Below are positions 13,140 to 23,200 of a DNA stretch of 64,000 bases, piece after piece. The translations under genes were made by a program, and so were the position numbers. Within the stretch, counting starts at the first letter, position 1. Each line of letters starts with the position of its first letter. The notes beneath the pieces are model-generated. The model was given only the letters and a program-made list of their open reading frames with translations, made no database searches and was not told the origin of the DNA. Where the stretch lies: the NCBI GenBank assembly GCA_021234155.1, contig JAJEKV010000003.1:6632413-6696412 (forward strand), in the 5' to 3' direction. This DNA comes from Isoetes taiwanensis. Taxonomy: Eukaryota; Streptophyta; Lycopodiopsida; Isoetales; Isoetaceae.

Positions 13140-13380
13140 AAAATCTAATTTAATAAATCTTGATAGAATCTTGGAGAATCTAGAGGAATTTTGGGGTATT
13201 TTTTGAGAATCTAGGGGAATCTTTAGAGAATCTTTAGGAATCTTAATAAAATCTAGGGGAATCTCCATAGAATCTTTAGAATCTAGGGGAATCCTTGTAG
13301 AACATTAAGAATCCAAGAAAACCTTTGAAAATCTAGGAGAATCTAATAGAATCTCAAGAGAATCTTTAGGAATCTTATAT
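13140..13380 (+). repeat. GAATCT/GAATCTAGGGG short tandem array
   Basis: About 230 bases of imperfect gaatct and gaatctagggg units. It is the reverse orientation of the array at 10610-10715 and is preceded by the 'cacctcacctcctttaatat' block that also follows the first array. The translated minus strand gives a low-complexity KIPxDS repeat that is a by-product of the DNA repeat, not a gene. Confidence 0.75.
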
Positions 13381-13800
13381 GACATGATATGACTTAAGTC
13401 ACATGCCTTAAGAGATAAGGGATATGACATATATGAGATGTGACATATATATGTTACATGTCTTATATCTCTTATATACATGACATATATGAGATATGAT
13501 ATATATTATAATTTGTCATGATATATATATCATATGTTACATATAGATGGCATATGAGATATGCCCTAAGTCATATGCCTCTTATATGACATATGAGATA
13601 TGACCTAAGTCATATGCCTCTTATATGACATGATATGACTTAAGTCATATGCCTTAAGAGATAAGAAATATGACATGTATGAGATGAGACATATATATGT
13701 TATATGTCATATATCTCTTATATATACATGACATATATGAGATATGATATATATTATAATTTGTCATGATATATATATATATCATATGTCATATATCCGA
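13378..13800 (+). repeat. AT-rich ATATGACAT repeat with ~244-bp duplication
   Basis: A region of tatgacatatatgagatatg units. A larger segment starting 'tatatgacatgatatgac' at 13378 is repeated at 13622 with the same order of sub-motifs (ccttaagagataag, then ttgtcatgatatatat), giving a period of about 244. The many self-complementary ATATAT/CATATG runs could form hairpins. No gene. Confidence 0.75.
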
Positions 13801-15110
13801 AGCCTTTCCATTCCCAGAACATTTAGACCATTCTCTTGACCATAAGCACAAAGCCTAAAGCCAATGAGAACTTATTAATCCCTATTCTGAATAGGGGGGC
13901 CTTAGGAACCACATTTCCAATCATTTTTCTTAAGAAACCACTACAAAATGCCTTTTGATCCTTGCAATTCAGAAGTTTCAGAATATATGCAACTATAGCA
14001 CTTGCCTTTTTCCAAAAAGCGGTACATACTTTAGTTCCAAGGGTGTATAAACAAGCATTAAACTGTATTAGAACATAGGTCGTAAACTAAACCTAGCTTA
14101 ACTATTATGTATAAGCAAACCATTGTATCCGAATCCAATTAAACTTATGAGTTAGTGTACAGATGCACTTATGAATAAAAGCACAAGACTAGCACCTATT
14201 TTTGGCAATAGTCATTAGCAAATAAATTGTTTTATCTTACGTTTTATGCTATAATTCCAGGATACAATTCCATTCCAACTCTGTTCATTAGTCTAGATCC
14301 AACTCTAAGAAGCAAGAGGGATCGATCCAATCTGAGCAGAGCTTTTAAAACTATGTAATAGCTTAGAAAAAATCATAGTTCATAAGATAAGGAGCAGAGC
14401 AGCTTTATCGATCCCCCCAAGCAATATTTAAGCTCCAGTGCCAAGATTCCGGCCACAATTTCCAGATTATAAGCAACAAAATCATGCAATCTACCAGCAA
14501 AAAAATCAAGCAATGAATGCCCTATGATGCCCATAAAAATAAACATTACTAGATGCAAAATAAAGGTTAGTAAGAAAAGCATGCAAGCTCATTAAATGCC
14601 AAGTGGCAAGCATACACTAAGAAGGTTGCATGCACTTTCTTACAAGTGAGGCACACCTTATAACAATTTCTGCCACAAATGACCTTGCAAAAAGTAGAAT
14701 AAATCACATCCTTAGCTTGAATAAACAAGTCAGATATTATTGCACGCCCCTTGCTTGCCCAATACCTTAACACTTGACGTTTTTGTTGCTCACGTCCACA
14801 TTTTCGTAGGAGCCATTGCTTAGAAGCTCTCAAATGCTCATCTCCATTATTTGTCATACCATGTTGCTAGAGTTTAATTGTATGTCTTAAAAGCACAAAG
14901 TTTAGTGGCATTTATTCAAAAAAAATACAATAATGCCAAAAACCACCATTGGTCCTGCTAAAATGTCTCATATATTCCCTTGAGGGAATTATTCCAGGCG
15001 AACGTGGTCATACTTAAGCACATATTCCAAATTCCTGTAGATGTAGATGTAGATGTAGATGTAGATGTATTCTGCACTGCAGTACCTTTGAATATTAATT
15101 CAAGTGGTTC
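13801..15110. other. No gene recognised; TAGATG microsatellite
   Basis: A perfect (TAGATG)5-6 array lies at about 15038-15068, 45 bases left of the 8.6-kb transposon. A 25-bp phrase 'atgaccttgcaaaaa.tagaataa' at about 14681 recurs at 24403 on the other side of the transposon, which hints that both flanks belong to one dispersed repeat family. Minus-strand frames at 14373-14857 are not recognisable. Confidence 0.4.
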
Positions 15111-15114
15111 ACTT

Positions 15115-15137
15115 AACAAGGTTTAAAATGAAACGCA
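15115..15137 (+). repeat. Left terminal inverted repeat of the 8.6-kb transposon
   Basis: Matches the reverse complement of 23715-23737 at 22 of 23 positions. It is preceded by ACTT at 15111-15114. Immediately inside, aaacgcactt...aagtgcgttt forms a hairpin of about 10 bp that is followed by GAAAGATTCC. Confidence 0.85.
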
Positions 15138-15586
15138 CTTATTTAAGAAGTGCGTTTGAAAGATTCCTTTATAAAAATTGAAAACTTAAAAAAAACACAC
15201 AAAATAGGGAGCAAAATAGATTGTTGAGCAATTAGCATTTGGGATACCCCCAAAAAAGCAACATTTTTGAAGCCTTTTCATTTTTAAAAGAGGGCAAAAA
15301 AAAAAAATGCTTGTTTTGAGGATAGAGACATTAATTTTGATAACTCAGTAAGTATTTATTGTTAAAAACAGAAGGAAATATAGATTGTTTTTTTGCAAGC
15401 TTAATATAAGTACTAAAAAAGTCAAACATTGGAAAGACAAAGAGTGTGAAATCCTGGAGCAAGAAAGAGTTGTTTCAATTAAGCATTGTTAAAGAGACAA
15501 AGCTTTCAGTTTAAAAATCTTCATCAAAATAAATTATAATAATACTTAGCACATAGTTTACAATGGAACTAGTTAAGAACTCTGTC

Positions 15587-15602
15587 TGTATAAATTTATA
15601 CG
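15587..15602. repeat. TATAAATTTATA palindrome overlapping the methyltransferase stop codon
   Basis: GTATAAATTTATAC centred at 15594/15595. Read on the minus strand, the last codon and the stop of the methyltransferase frame (GTA TAA) are part of the palindrome. Confidence 0.8.
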
Positions 15603-15959
15603 AGAGGTGGGAGAGGTGGCTCTTCCCAGTCCACAGGACTCTCGTTCCCCTTAGGATCTGGCTCTTGCGAGCTTACAACAGCAGAGACGCCTCCTTCTGA
15701 TTCCAGACCTACTGGCATATATAGGCGGTTTCTCTGGCTCGGGCACCACAGGCTCCAAGTCGACAAACTCCACCTCCTCATCTTTTCTTCCTGTTAGTGG
15801 AGGCTGTATTTCTGTGTAAGTGCCCTTAGCATCACTGGCACCGTTCTTCACTCCCAGCTCCTCGTTTTCATCAGGAAAGGATTCACAAGAGCTTATCCTG
15901 GTCCTGATGAAACTCACTTTATCTGGGTCTATGTCGATTGAGATGACATTGCGGCCTTG

Positions 15960-16200
15960 CTTAAGGGCGCAAAGTGGTGCCTGATCCAGAAAAGGCATCT
16001 AAGATCCAGTCTCCAGGGCGAGAAAACCACTGTATCAAATTATTAATAAGACGCTGTGGCTTCTGATAATGGGACACCACAGCGCCTTGTCGCTGTGGGT
16101 CTCTTAATTTCTGCAGAACAGCTGGGAACTGAAATGCATTGCAGGGAGGAGTCTTCTCATTCTGTGTGTTAAAATGAATCATGGTTTTTGGTGTCCGTAT
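15960..16200 (-). other. Methyltransferase exon with QKP and motif I (DAFSGSGTT)
   Basis: Reads HYQKPQRLINNLIQWFSRPG, then DWILDAFSGSGTT, then in the next frame ALKQGRNVISIDIDPDK. QKP followed by PGD, D-x-F-x-G-S-G-T and then G-x-x-x-I-x-I-D-x-D is the canonical S-adenosylmethionine-binding end of bacterial N4/N6 amino-methyltransferases. A one-base frame change sits directly after GSGTT near 15985. The downstream C-terminal tail is acidic and proline-rich and ends at 15596 inside a palindrome. Confidence 0.8.
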
Positions 16201-16355
16201 TTGTAAAACCTATATGAAAATGCTTTCGAAGCTTGACTCACTGGGCGCGGACCACCACCATGACCCTTGACGTTTGTTTTAAGCCTGCCAAGCAATACAG
16301 CAATTAGAAATTAGTAAAAAGAAAACAAGGAAAATAAGTTAGCCCGGTAGTGTGG

Positions 16356-16520
16356 CGGTATAAACTTATACCACGGTTGCCTTGTTGTATAAATTTATAC
16401 CACAATGGCAAAGTCAGTATAAATTTATGAGACATTGCCTCTTTGTATAAATTTATACCACGGTTGTTCCAGCCTTTAAAATTTAAACCTTAAGACAGAT
16501 GTGGTATAAATTTATACCGT
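16356..16520. repeat. Palindrome cluster, five copies, in a methyltransferase intron
   Basis: Copies of (G)GTATAAATTTATACC or near variants at about 16357, 16387, 16417, 16444 and 16503. They lie between the motif IV exon and the motif I exon, in what the splice signals mark as an intron (donor ttg|gtaagcttt near 16565). Confidence 0.85.
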
Positions 16521-16679
16521 GGAGTTACCGTAAAAAAAAGAAGCGTTAATTGTAAAGCTTACCAAACACAGTTTTCGGCAGATTCTGGGCCCGCTCCCAT
16601 AGGTTTAAGCAGGCACATCGATGCGTAGGTCGGAATGAAAAATGATGACCCTCCGGTTTTTCGGATGTCGTGACTTCTT

Positions 16680-16872
16680 TTAGGCCATCCGGGAAAGACC
16701 GGACTTTGCGTGAGTGAAAGCCTCCTCATCAAAAGCGCTATCCTTTATTTTAAATCCATAAGGAATATCCGCAATGCATAATGTAAAATTTTGCTTTTCT
16801 AAAAGAGTCCCCGACCTTGTACAATCACCACGAACAACCCCACATCTTTGGGCGTCGACCAAATGTAGTAAA
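16680..16872 (-). other. Methyltransferase exon with motif IV (DIPYG)
   Basis: The exon follows an acceptor (cacttccag|gtttgac) and reads GVVRGDCTRSG, then CIADIPYGFKIKDSAFDEEAF. GDC before the catalytic motif, and D-x-P-Y as motif IV, match amino-methyltransferases that make N6-methyladenine or N4-methylcytosine. The second position is I instead of the usual P (DPPY), which is unusual. Because motif IV comes before motif I, the domain order is that of the beta class. The end of this exon is followed by a frame problem near 16690. Confidence 0.7.
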
Positions 16873-17575
16873 TCTCTCATATGTAGAGTCAAACCTGGAA
16901 GTGGCGACCTCTTTACCCCTGTTCAATTGCCTTAAGCCTTTGCCTCTCTTCCTTGGCCCTCTGAACCGGGTTTAAAAATCCGGTTGGTAGCCCCTTCTTC
17001 TTGTTTCGAAGAGTAATGTGAGACAAAGGCACAAACACATAACATATTTTTTGCAAAACTTACCCGACCACTAAAGTTAACGGCAGTGCTCTCGATGATA
17101 CTATGCGTGGTGCAACTTGGGTACAAAAGTTTGCACTCCTCCCGATCTTCAAGGTTGAGCCGCTTCATTAACTTCGGCCGGCAAGTGACAATGTCTTTTC
17201 GACCGCAAAGGGAAAAATATTGTAAGACAAAAAGGTAGAAACAAACAAACATGGCATAGGAAGTGAGGCTTACGCCTTAGCTTCCTTGGCCATCTCGTCT
17301 AATGTGAATTCTTTGGCAACTACTTTTTCCAACGGTGAACAAATATTTCTTTGCTTTTGAGACCACAGAATCTGCGTCCGTGGTACAATGCTCATATTTT
17401 TTGTTTTGATTCACCACCTTTCTTTGGTTTCTTTCTGCTGTTTGCTAGCTTGTTCTTTAAGCTCCCCATCTTGAACATACAAAAAATTCTCTCTTGAAGA
17501 TCCCACACTGTAAATGGTCAAACGAAGTTTAGTGTTGAATGGCGTAAGAAGATGGGCGCGGCTGACTTCGATTTA

Positions 17576-17782
17576 CGGTATAAATTTATACCGTGCGGTA
17601 TGATATAAATTTATCTGGAGTGCCGGTCGTGATATAAATTTATCTCAGATGCGGGGCGGTATAAATTTATACCGCGGCCCGGTCGCTGATATATACCGTG
17701 CCCGCACGGTTCGGTATATAATACCGCTTAAACGCGGTATAAATTTATCTCACCGGACCGGCACGGTATAAATTTATACCGT
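17576..17782. repeat. Palindrome cluster, about eight copies, in an intron
   Basis: Perfect or near copies start at about 17577, 17602, 17629, 17658, 17736 and 17763, with decayed ones (gatatataccg, cggtatataataccg) near 17688 and 17711. This part is unusually GC-rich between the AT-rich palindrome cores (gcggggc, gcggcccggtcgc). It sits in the intron between the ParB-like exon and the linker exons. Confidence 0.85.
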
Positions 17783-17959
17783 CACCAGGCTATTACAAAC
17801 TTCTAACCACGCTAAACATACTACAAAAGATTGAATTGAAGCTTTTACTTACTTGACCATCTCTGAAAGCGAGTTGAAAGTAGTTATCGTATTGTTTGAC
17901 AGCCATAATGGGTTTCTTATCCGAATCATAACTGAGGCAGCACTCTGTCACACAGGCTT

Positions 17960-18420
17960 CTCGAAGCTCTTGAAGCTTGTTCTTTTGTTTTTTGAAGTCG
18001 TCTCCATGCACTTGTTTGAAATCCACGTACTCTCGGTGCATGAAGCGAATCTTGTCTATTAGGCTCATCTTTAGTCTGAAGTCATTGTCTAGATTGTGAC
18101 TTTTGCCTCTTCGTCTGTCACCCCCACATAGATATGTGCTTCCACGCTCTTCCAAACTTCATTACGGCTTTCTTCTTTTGAAAGTTCTTTTCTTGCTTTA
18201 TAACTATGTGTGCCTCCAAGAACATAATAGGTGTAATCTTGAAATCGCCTTTTTGTAGTCTTTTAATTGGTTGCAATCGACTGCGTCTACCATCACAACT
18301 AGTGGCGACACATGGGCATGAGGATTCCTTCTCATTCTTTGCTTAAGGATAGCCACATGTGCGGCGTACAACTTTTCGGACTGAAGCTTTTCGACCCCAT
18401 CTTCATTTTTGGTGGCCTCT
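17960..18420 (-). other. ParB-like domain of the fusion gene
   Basis: In two adjacent frames the minus strand reads NPHAHVSPLVVMVDAVDCNQ, then YYVLGGTHSYKARKELSKEE, then IYVGVTDEEAKVTI, then DNDFRLKMSLIDKIRFMHRE. This follows the ParB N-terminal pattern: an entry strand, a G-G/N-H-R-like box in which the residue set is GGTHSYKA, a strand followed by 'DEEA', then 'x-N/D-x-x-R' and a helix (family knowledge). The basic residue of the usual GxxR box is replaced by SYK. ParB proteins act as CTP-dependent DNA clamps; whether this one does is unknown. Two frameshifts lie inside the domain. Confidence 0.6.
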
Positions 18421-18822
18421 TAATAGTGCTTAGTGTCAAAGAAATGGTGCGCTTGAGCGGTTTGGTTTCATTAACCGGCTTGAGAATAGCACTTTCGACT
18501 TATCTGCGGGCTTCACAACGATATCGCTCCGGGGAGCCTTCGAAGAGCCTGGCGACTCCTCTATAGTCAAGGACTTTGTGATTCTAGACTTTTTCTTGGT
18601 AGGAGGCTGTGTATCTACTACCAGGGAATGCTTCCTACCCTTTCCCTTTGTGACGACTGGTTCCTCCTCTTCCTCTTCCTCTACTACTTCCTCGTCCCGC
18701 TCTTCCTCTTCGATATTACGGGGGTACCATAGACCCTTGACCAACACTTTTTCTTCACACACAGCACTACTGACGTCAAAATTTCTACTATGTCCTGTAA
18801 TGCAGGGTTAAGTTAAGAGAAT

Positions 18823-18842
18823 GACGGTATAAATTTATACGG
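18823..18842. repeat. Single palindrome inside the second intron
   Basis: ACGGTATAAATTTATACGG lies between the donor at 18864 and the acceptor at 18795 of the minus-strand gene. Confidence 0.85.
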
Positions 18843-18864
18843 AAAGCAACTAAGAATAACTTAC

Positions 18865-19225
18865 AAAGCCGTTCTTGTAATTGTCCGCAATGTAATCATA
18901 GACGTCTTTGGGCTTGCACATGCTTATTCTAAGCATTCTACTATTCAGAACATAGTAGACCTCCCCCTTGTCATGATTGCACTTCATCAAAATTTCATCA
19001 TCGTTCTCTGTAGTAACAAGGCTTATAATTTCGCCTGCAGGGTAATCATCAGCCTTGTACTTGCCCTTCCCTGATTGATGGCACAAGTAAAGGTACGCCT
19101 CAATGGGTTTGCTCTCTCTTGCGCCCCTGTGGACGTACCAAGTCTGTTCCGTAAGTTCATAAATCTGTGGCTCTGGTGGTGCAGCCTTTGATGATTGGCC
19201 TTTTTGTACAAACTTGATCTTAGGG
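18865..19225 (-). other. Exon 2 of the ParB-methyltransferase gene: N-terminal domain of unknown fold
   Basis: A clean open exon bounded by an acceptor (ctttttccag|ccc) and a donor (ggcttt|gtaagtt). It begins PKIKFVQKGQ and continues through TWYVHRGARE, YLYLCHQSGKGKY, PAGEIISLV and VYYVLNSRMLRIS. The alternating hydrophobic pattern suggests a compact beta-rich domain, perhaps a chromatin- or DNA-reading module of the BAH or similar type, but no diagnostic motif is certain. It has no frame break, unlike the rest of the gene. Confidence 0.6.
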
Positions 19226-19447
19226 CTGGAAAAAGCGTAAAAAAACCATTTTAAAACAAGAAACAGAACCTTTTTCGACTTTTTGAAACAAAAAAACAGT
19301 AAAAAAAAGAGGATGAAAGGGCATAAAATCGACACTAAATTAACGCTTTATTTGTGTCAATTAAGCTTAAAACACAACAATATTACTAAAATATTAAGGT
19401 TCGGGACCATTCTTTAAGCACTAGACACCAAGATTCCAAAATGGTTC

Positions 19448-19798
19448 TGGAATGATATAAATTTATACCGCTCGAACACAGTCGGTATAAAATTATACCG
19501 AAACCGTTCGAGCACGAGCGGTATAAATTTATACCGCTCGAACACAGTCGGTATAAATTTATACCAAAATGGTTCTGGAGCGGTATAAATTTATACCGCT
19601 CCATACATCAAAGTGTTACAGGCGGTATAAATTTATACCGCTTCGTGCTTTCGGCGGTATAAATTTATACCGCTCGAACCATTTCGCATATAAATTTATA
19701 CATAAAGTGTTGGGCGGTATAAATTTATACCGCTTCGTTCTTTCGGCGGTATAAATTTATACCACTCCAGAACCATATCGGTATAAATTTATACCGAC
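19448..19798. repeat. Main palindrome array, eleven copies at ~32-bp spacing
   Basis: Eleven copies, most of the form GCGGTATAAATTTATACCGC, start at about 19455, 19480, 19519, 19549, 19580, 19621, 19653, 19687, 19714, 19746 and 19778. Most intervals are 30-34 bases, about three helix turns, with spacers such as TTCGTGCTTTCG and TCGAACAC. The array lies in the first intron of the minus-strand gene, just inside its start, in the divergent promoter zone. The layout resembles iteron or centromere-like site arrays bound by cooperative proteins (inference). Confidence 0.9.
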
Positions 19799-19862
19799 TG
19801 TGCTTAAACTCTAACAGATTAAAACAAAAGAGAAACTAAAACAGTACGGATAGTAGACTTAC

Positions 19863-20254
19863 GTGGCCATGGTCGTATGGGTTCGCTTATAGCTGTTCGG
19901 AGAAGCAATTTGGAGGGTATATAAAGGCATTTCGGCGCCTTGGACTCCTAGCGTATGTAGAAAATAGGGTGTCGGTAGTAGGGCTTAAGTACCTCGCTAG
20001 GTGCCGTTTAGGTATAAGCGCTTCTCCATAAAGTTTTTCAATACAATGTCGTGAGTTTTTATATAAATTTATACGTTTCTTTTTCTATGTTGCCCTCCTC
20101 AGGTATAAATTTATACCATCTCTGTATAAATTTATCCGGTCTGCCGCTTCAAGTTTGCCTTCTCTGTATAAATTTATACCATCCCTGTATAAACTTTTAC
20201 CGTCTGCTCTTACGTAGGTATAAATTTATCTGATTGTGGCTTAACTTTTCGAGT
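19863..20254. promoter_or_regulatory. Divergent promoter between the two transposon genes
   Basis: The minus-strand start codon (19870) and the plus-strand start codon (20255) are 384 bases apart. A TATATAAAGG box lies at about 19917-19926 and six TATAAATTTATA palindromes cover the transposase side. The arrangement implies shared control of the two genes, perhaps through binding or methylation of the palindromes by the ParB-methyltransferase (inference). Confidence 0.5.
20056..20232. repeat. Palindrome cluster, six copies, upstream of the transposase
   Basis: Copies or half-broken copies start at about 20059, 20102, 20123, 20164, 20185 and 20216, ending 23 bases before the transposase ATG at 20255. 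Several end in TATCT or TATCC instead of TATACC. TATAAAT is itself a TATA-box core, so these could act as transcription start elements in either direction. Confidence 0.8.
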
Positions 20255-23200
20255 ATGGCTCGAGAAAAAAAAGCTGCAGAGCCTCCAACTCTGTTGCGAG
20301 GGCTTCCTCTGCAATGACATTCACACCTCCTCAACTGACACACGGAAGTAGCCTCGAAAATTACGCCTCAGATATTCAAACCCCGGCTCTGTTGAGTTTA
20401 CTCAAAGACGACCACCTCGGCTTCCACCACCGGTTCAATTTACTCCACCACACCCGGCTCACGAGCGCCGTTTGCCCCCACCAATGCATTTTACTCCACC
20501 ACAGGCTAGAGAGGTCAGACTACCTACCCCACTTCATTTTAGCTCGTCGCCCATAGTCCACCGTAGGCTAAATCCCCGGAGGCAAATCACGCCAACTCCA
20601 TCCATTTCGCTAAATGGTACTACAACAAGTGGGAGCAGTCAGTGACACGCAACTCCTGTGTTCTACGATACGTCAGGAGCTGGTCAACTCCGTCACCAAC
20701 CTCGATTACTTTTTCCCAGAGACAGGGAAAGCACCTCCCCCAAGGACTTGCCCACACCAAACCTCTCAGCGTCTACAAGTACACCTCATGTTGATCTCTC
20801 AGACGAAGAAACACCTCATGTTGATCTCTCAGACGAGGACCTACCAAAGCCACAAGGCTCCATGTTCGAATTCAAAGCCCCTGCAAGTAAGAATCTTAAG
20901 TGTAACTTACACAAGAAAGCATGTACAACCGTTAGAAGAAAGAAACTCATGGACGAGGCTCACTTGAGGGCAACACATACAAAGCACTGTTGTTCTCAAC
21001 GTTGTTTGCTTAAGATTGGACTAAAGGAATTGAGGTTGATTCGTGATAGTTCTGAGTTCAATGACTCTGCTAGACCAAAGGGGCTACTTAGCCTTCAATA
21101 TTAGGCGGATTATGGTGAAAGGTTTACTTACACGGTGGTGGCCCCACCGTCGTCAAGCGGCCTTCAAATTGATTCATGCTTTAGGCGTGAGGCGACTTGA
21201 CCGCTGAAGAAAAGGCTTGACAAGAATCGGCATTAATGACTACCGCCATTCGGGGAGGTATATCCAGAATTCATGCCCTTCAATGTGTTTCTGGATGGAA
21301 GGTTTCTTTAAGGAGTCTTGCGAGAAACTCCCTAATGACCCCATGTACCACTTGAGTGACAACTTCACGAAGCGTGAAGTCTACGATAGTTATAAGGACA
21401 TGTGTGTTGAGGTGGAGAATGCCATGTACGCTACTCTTACTTCAGCGTGCTCCGGAAAAAGAGTTTTTTCGCGTGTCCATTCCTAGAAAGCACCGGATGT
21501 CTGTTTTGTGCTACATGCTCTGAATTAAAAGCTCGGAGACAAAATGCAAGGACACTTCACACTAAAAGTAAGCTTCGGGGCGTGTTCTTGCCTAGTTCTA
21601 CTTAAAAGTAGGTTCTTTCCTAAACATGTTTTCATTTTGGATGCATTGAAAGAGAACCGAACAAGCACGAGAGAACAACAATCTTTAGAAAGGAGAAAAT
21701 TGACAAAACATAGGAAGAAAGCACCGGAGCAACCACTCAACTACATATCGGTTGTTATTGATGGAATGGACGGAAGAAGACCACCCTACCACATTTTGTC
21801 AATGTGCCTAAGGATCTTCTTTGAAGAAGATTTCATACACACCGCATGTTGTTGGTGCTATGGTATTTAATGGAAAACTATCTTGCAAGGCATTTTTGAA
21901 CTATCCAAACATTCATGCTGATCCAAATCTCACTATCACAATCTTGACTAAGCTTCTTTCCAATCTAGAACATATACCACCGGTTCTATATCTTCAGCTA
22001 GACAACACGACAAGAGAAAATAAGAATCAGGCCTTGTTAAACTATCGTGCTATGGTAGTTGAGAAACAAATCTTCAAGAAGGTGAAGATTGGCTTCCTGC
22101 TTGTTGGTCATACACACGATCAAATTGATCAGATGTTCAGTAGGTTCTCTAAACGTCTTGCTCGAAAAAAAGCTCTCAGCCTATAAGCAATGATTGAGGT
22201 AATCCAAGATTCCTACAATCCTCGTCCGGACATCGAAGTTATTAGAAGAAACTTATGATTTCAAGGAATGGATTTTTGGAGAGATCAACTGGGGTCTTTG
22301 TGCTATTGAGCCCTTGAGAAACATTACATTTCAAACATCGGATCAAAATTTCACTTGTAGATGGCAAGGCCATCTTACAAGGAAAGAAATATGCCACATC
22401 CTTGCGGTGGCGGCCCAGCGAGTATTCAATTCATTCGCACCATCCCCAATACTAGTTCCATGCTCTGCGCAGAGCAAATGCCTCTAAAAAGCTTGAAAGA
22501 AATCACAAAGAGTAAAAAAAGAGGGAAGAGCATTTGACTCAAACAAATCATTGGATTTTATTGAGACAAGTATTGATCGTGCTCTAACCACTTTGGGGAG
22601 GCGGATGCTTTATGGTGGCCTCGGTTTTTTTCGGCAACGTGACATGTTGCAAGCTTCATTACAAGGTCGAAGACCGGTTACATTCAACCGGCCATCTAGG
22701 CAAACTTTCCCTGTGCAAGTTGAGAATCAAGAGGAACATGTAGAGATATTGGCTAGCTCAGATGAAGATGACAGAGTCATACAAACACAACAAGTTGCTC
22801 GAAAGTATACGGTTCGGTCTCGGAGATTGAGAAAGGAATGCTCATAGCTGTCCCGGTGATAATGATGAATCTGGGAAGCCATTACGGCTAGCTAAAATCT
22901 TGGAGGTAACAAGAGAGGATGGAATTCCCACTCAATTAAAAGTGCAATTGGATGAGAGCGAATCGCCAATGCTTTCAATGGGAGTTATACTTTGGAGATG
23001 GTAAAAACAGGAGTGGGAAAGAGAGCTAAGTCCAAAGCAAGCCTTTGGCTTTGTCATAGATCTAGCTGAAGTAAAGGTTCTTGCATATGACTTTTGTTAC
23101 ATTGCTTTGCTAATAAGTTACGTATAGTCACTCAAACTTTAATAAGGTCGGCATGTGGATTAGACAAACAACCTAGAAAGGTGGCAAAAAAAGATGATGA

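Larger units (their letters stand above)
15596..19870 (-). pseudogene. ParB-like domain / amino DNA methyltransferase fusion gene, with introns
   Basis: Reading leftwards: a tiny first exon (ATG GCC AC|GTAAGT at 19870-19863), an intron full of palindromes, exon 2 (19225-18865, ~120 residues, unknown fold), an intron with one palindrome, an acidic Glu-rich block with a PPTKKKSRITK nuclear-localisation-like motif (18794-18480), a ParB-like block (about 18420-17960), an exon ending GQ|GTAAGT near 17846, a palindrome-rich intron, charged linker exons (17480-16930), and a DNA methyltransferase (16890-15596). In bacteria and phages ParB-like and N4/N6 methyltransferase domains are often joined. Here the gene has spliceosomal introns, so it is adapted to a eukaryote. 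At least four frame breaks are visible (near 18430, 18085, 15985 and 15710), so this copy is dead. The exact exon joins are inferred. Confidence 0.7.

Noticed and set aside
12987-13268. Minus-strand frame with KIPxDS repeats
   Set aside because: It is the translation of the GAATCT DNA repeat; no promoter, splice signal or conserved domain.
13378-13800. CRISPR-like array
   Set aside because: Repeats are AT-rich, irregular and without unique spacers of constant length. The same objection applies to the palindrome arrays, whose repeats are perfect palindromes in an intron of a eukaryotic-type gene.
18578-18811. Plus-strand frame with poly-Ser
   Set aside because: Antisense of the Glu-rich acidic block of the ParB-methyltransferase gene.
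19569-19754. Plus- and minus-strand frames with YKFIPL / INLYR repeats
   Set aside because: They are translations of the TATAAATTTATA palindrome array; the bounding splice signals place it in an intron.
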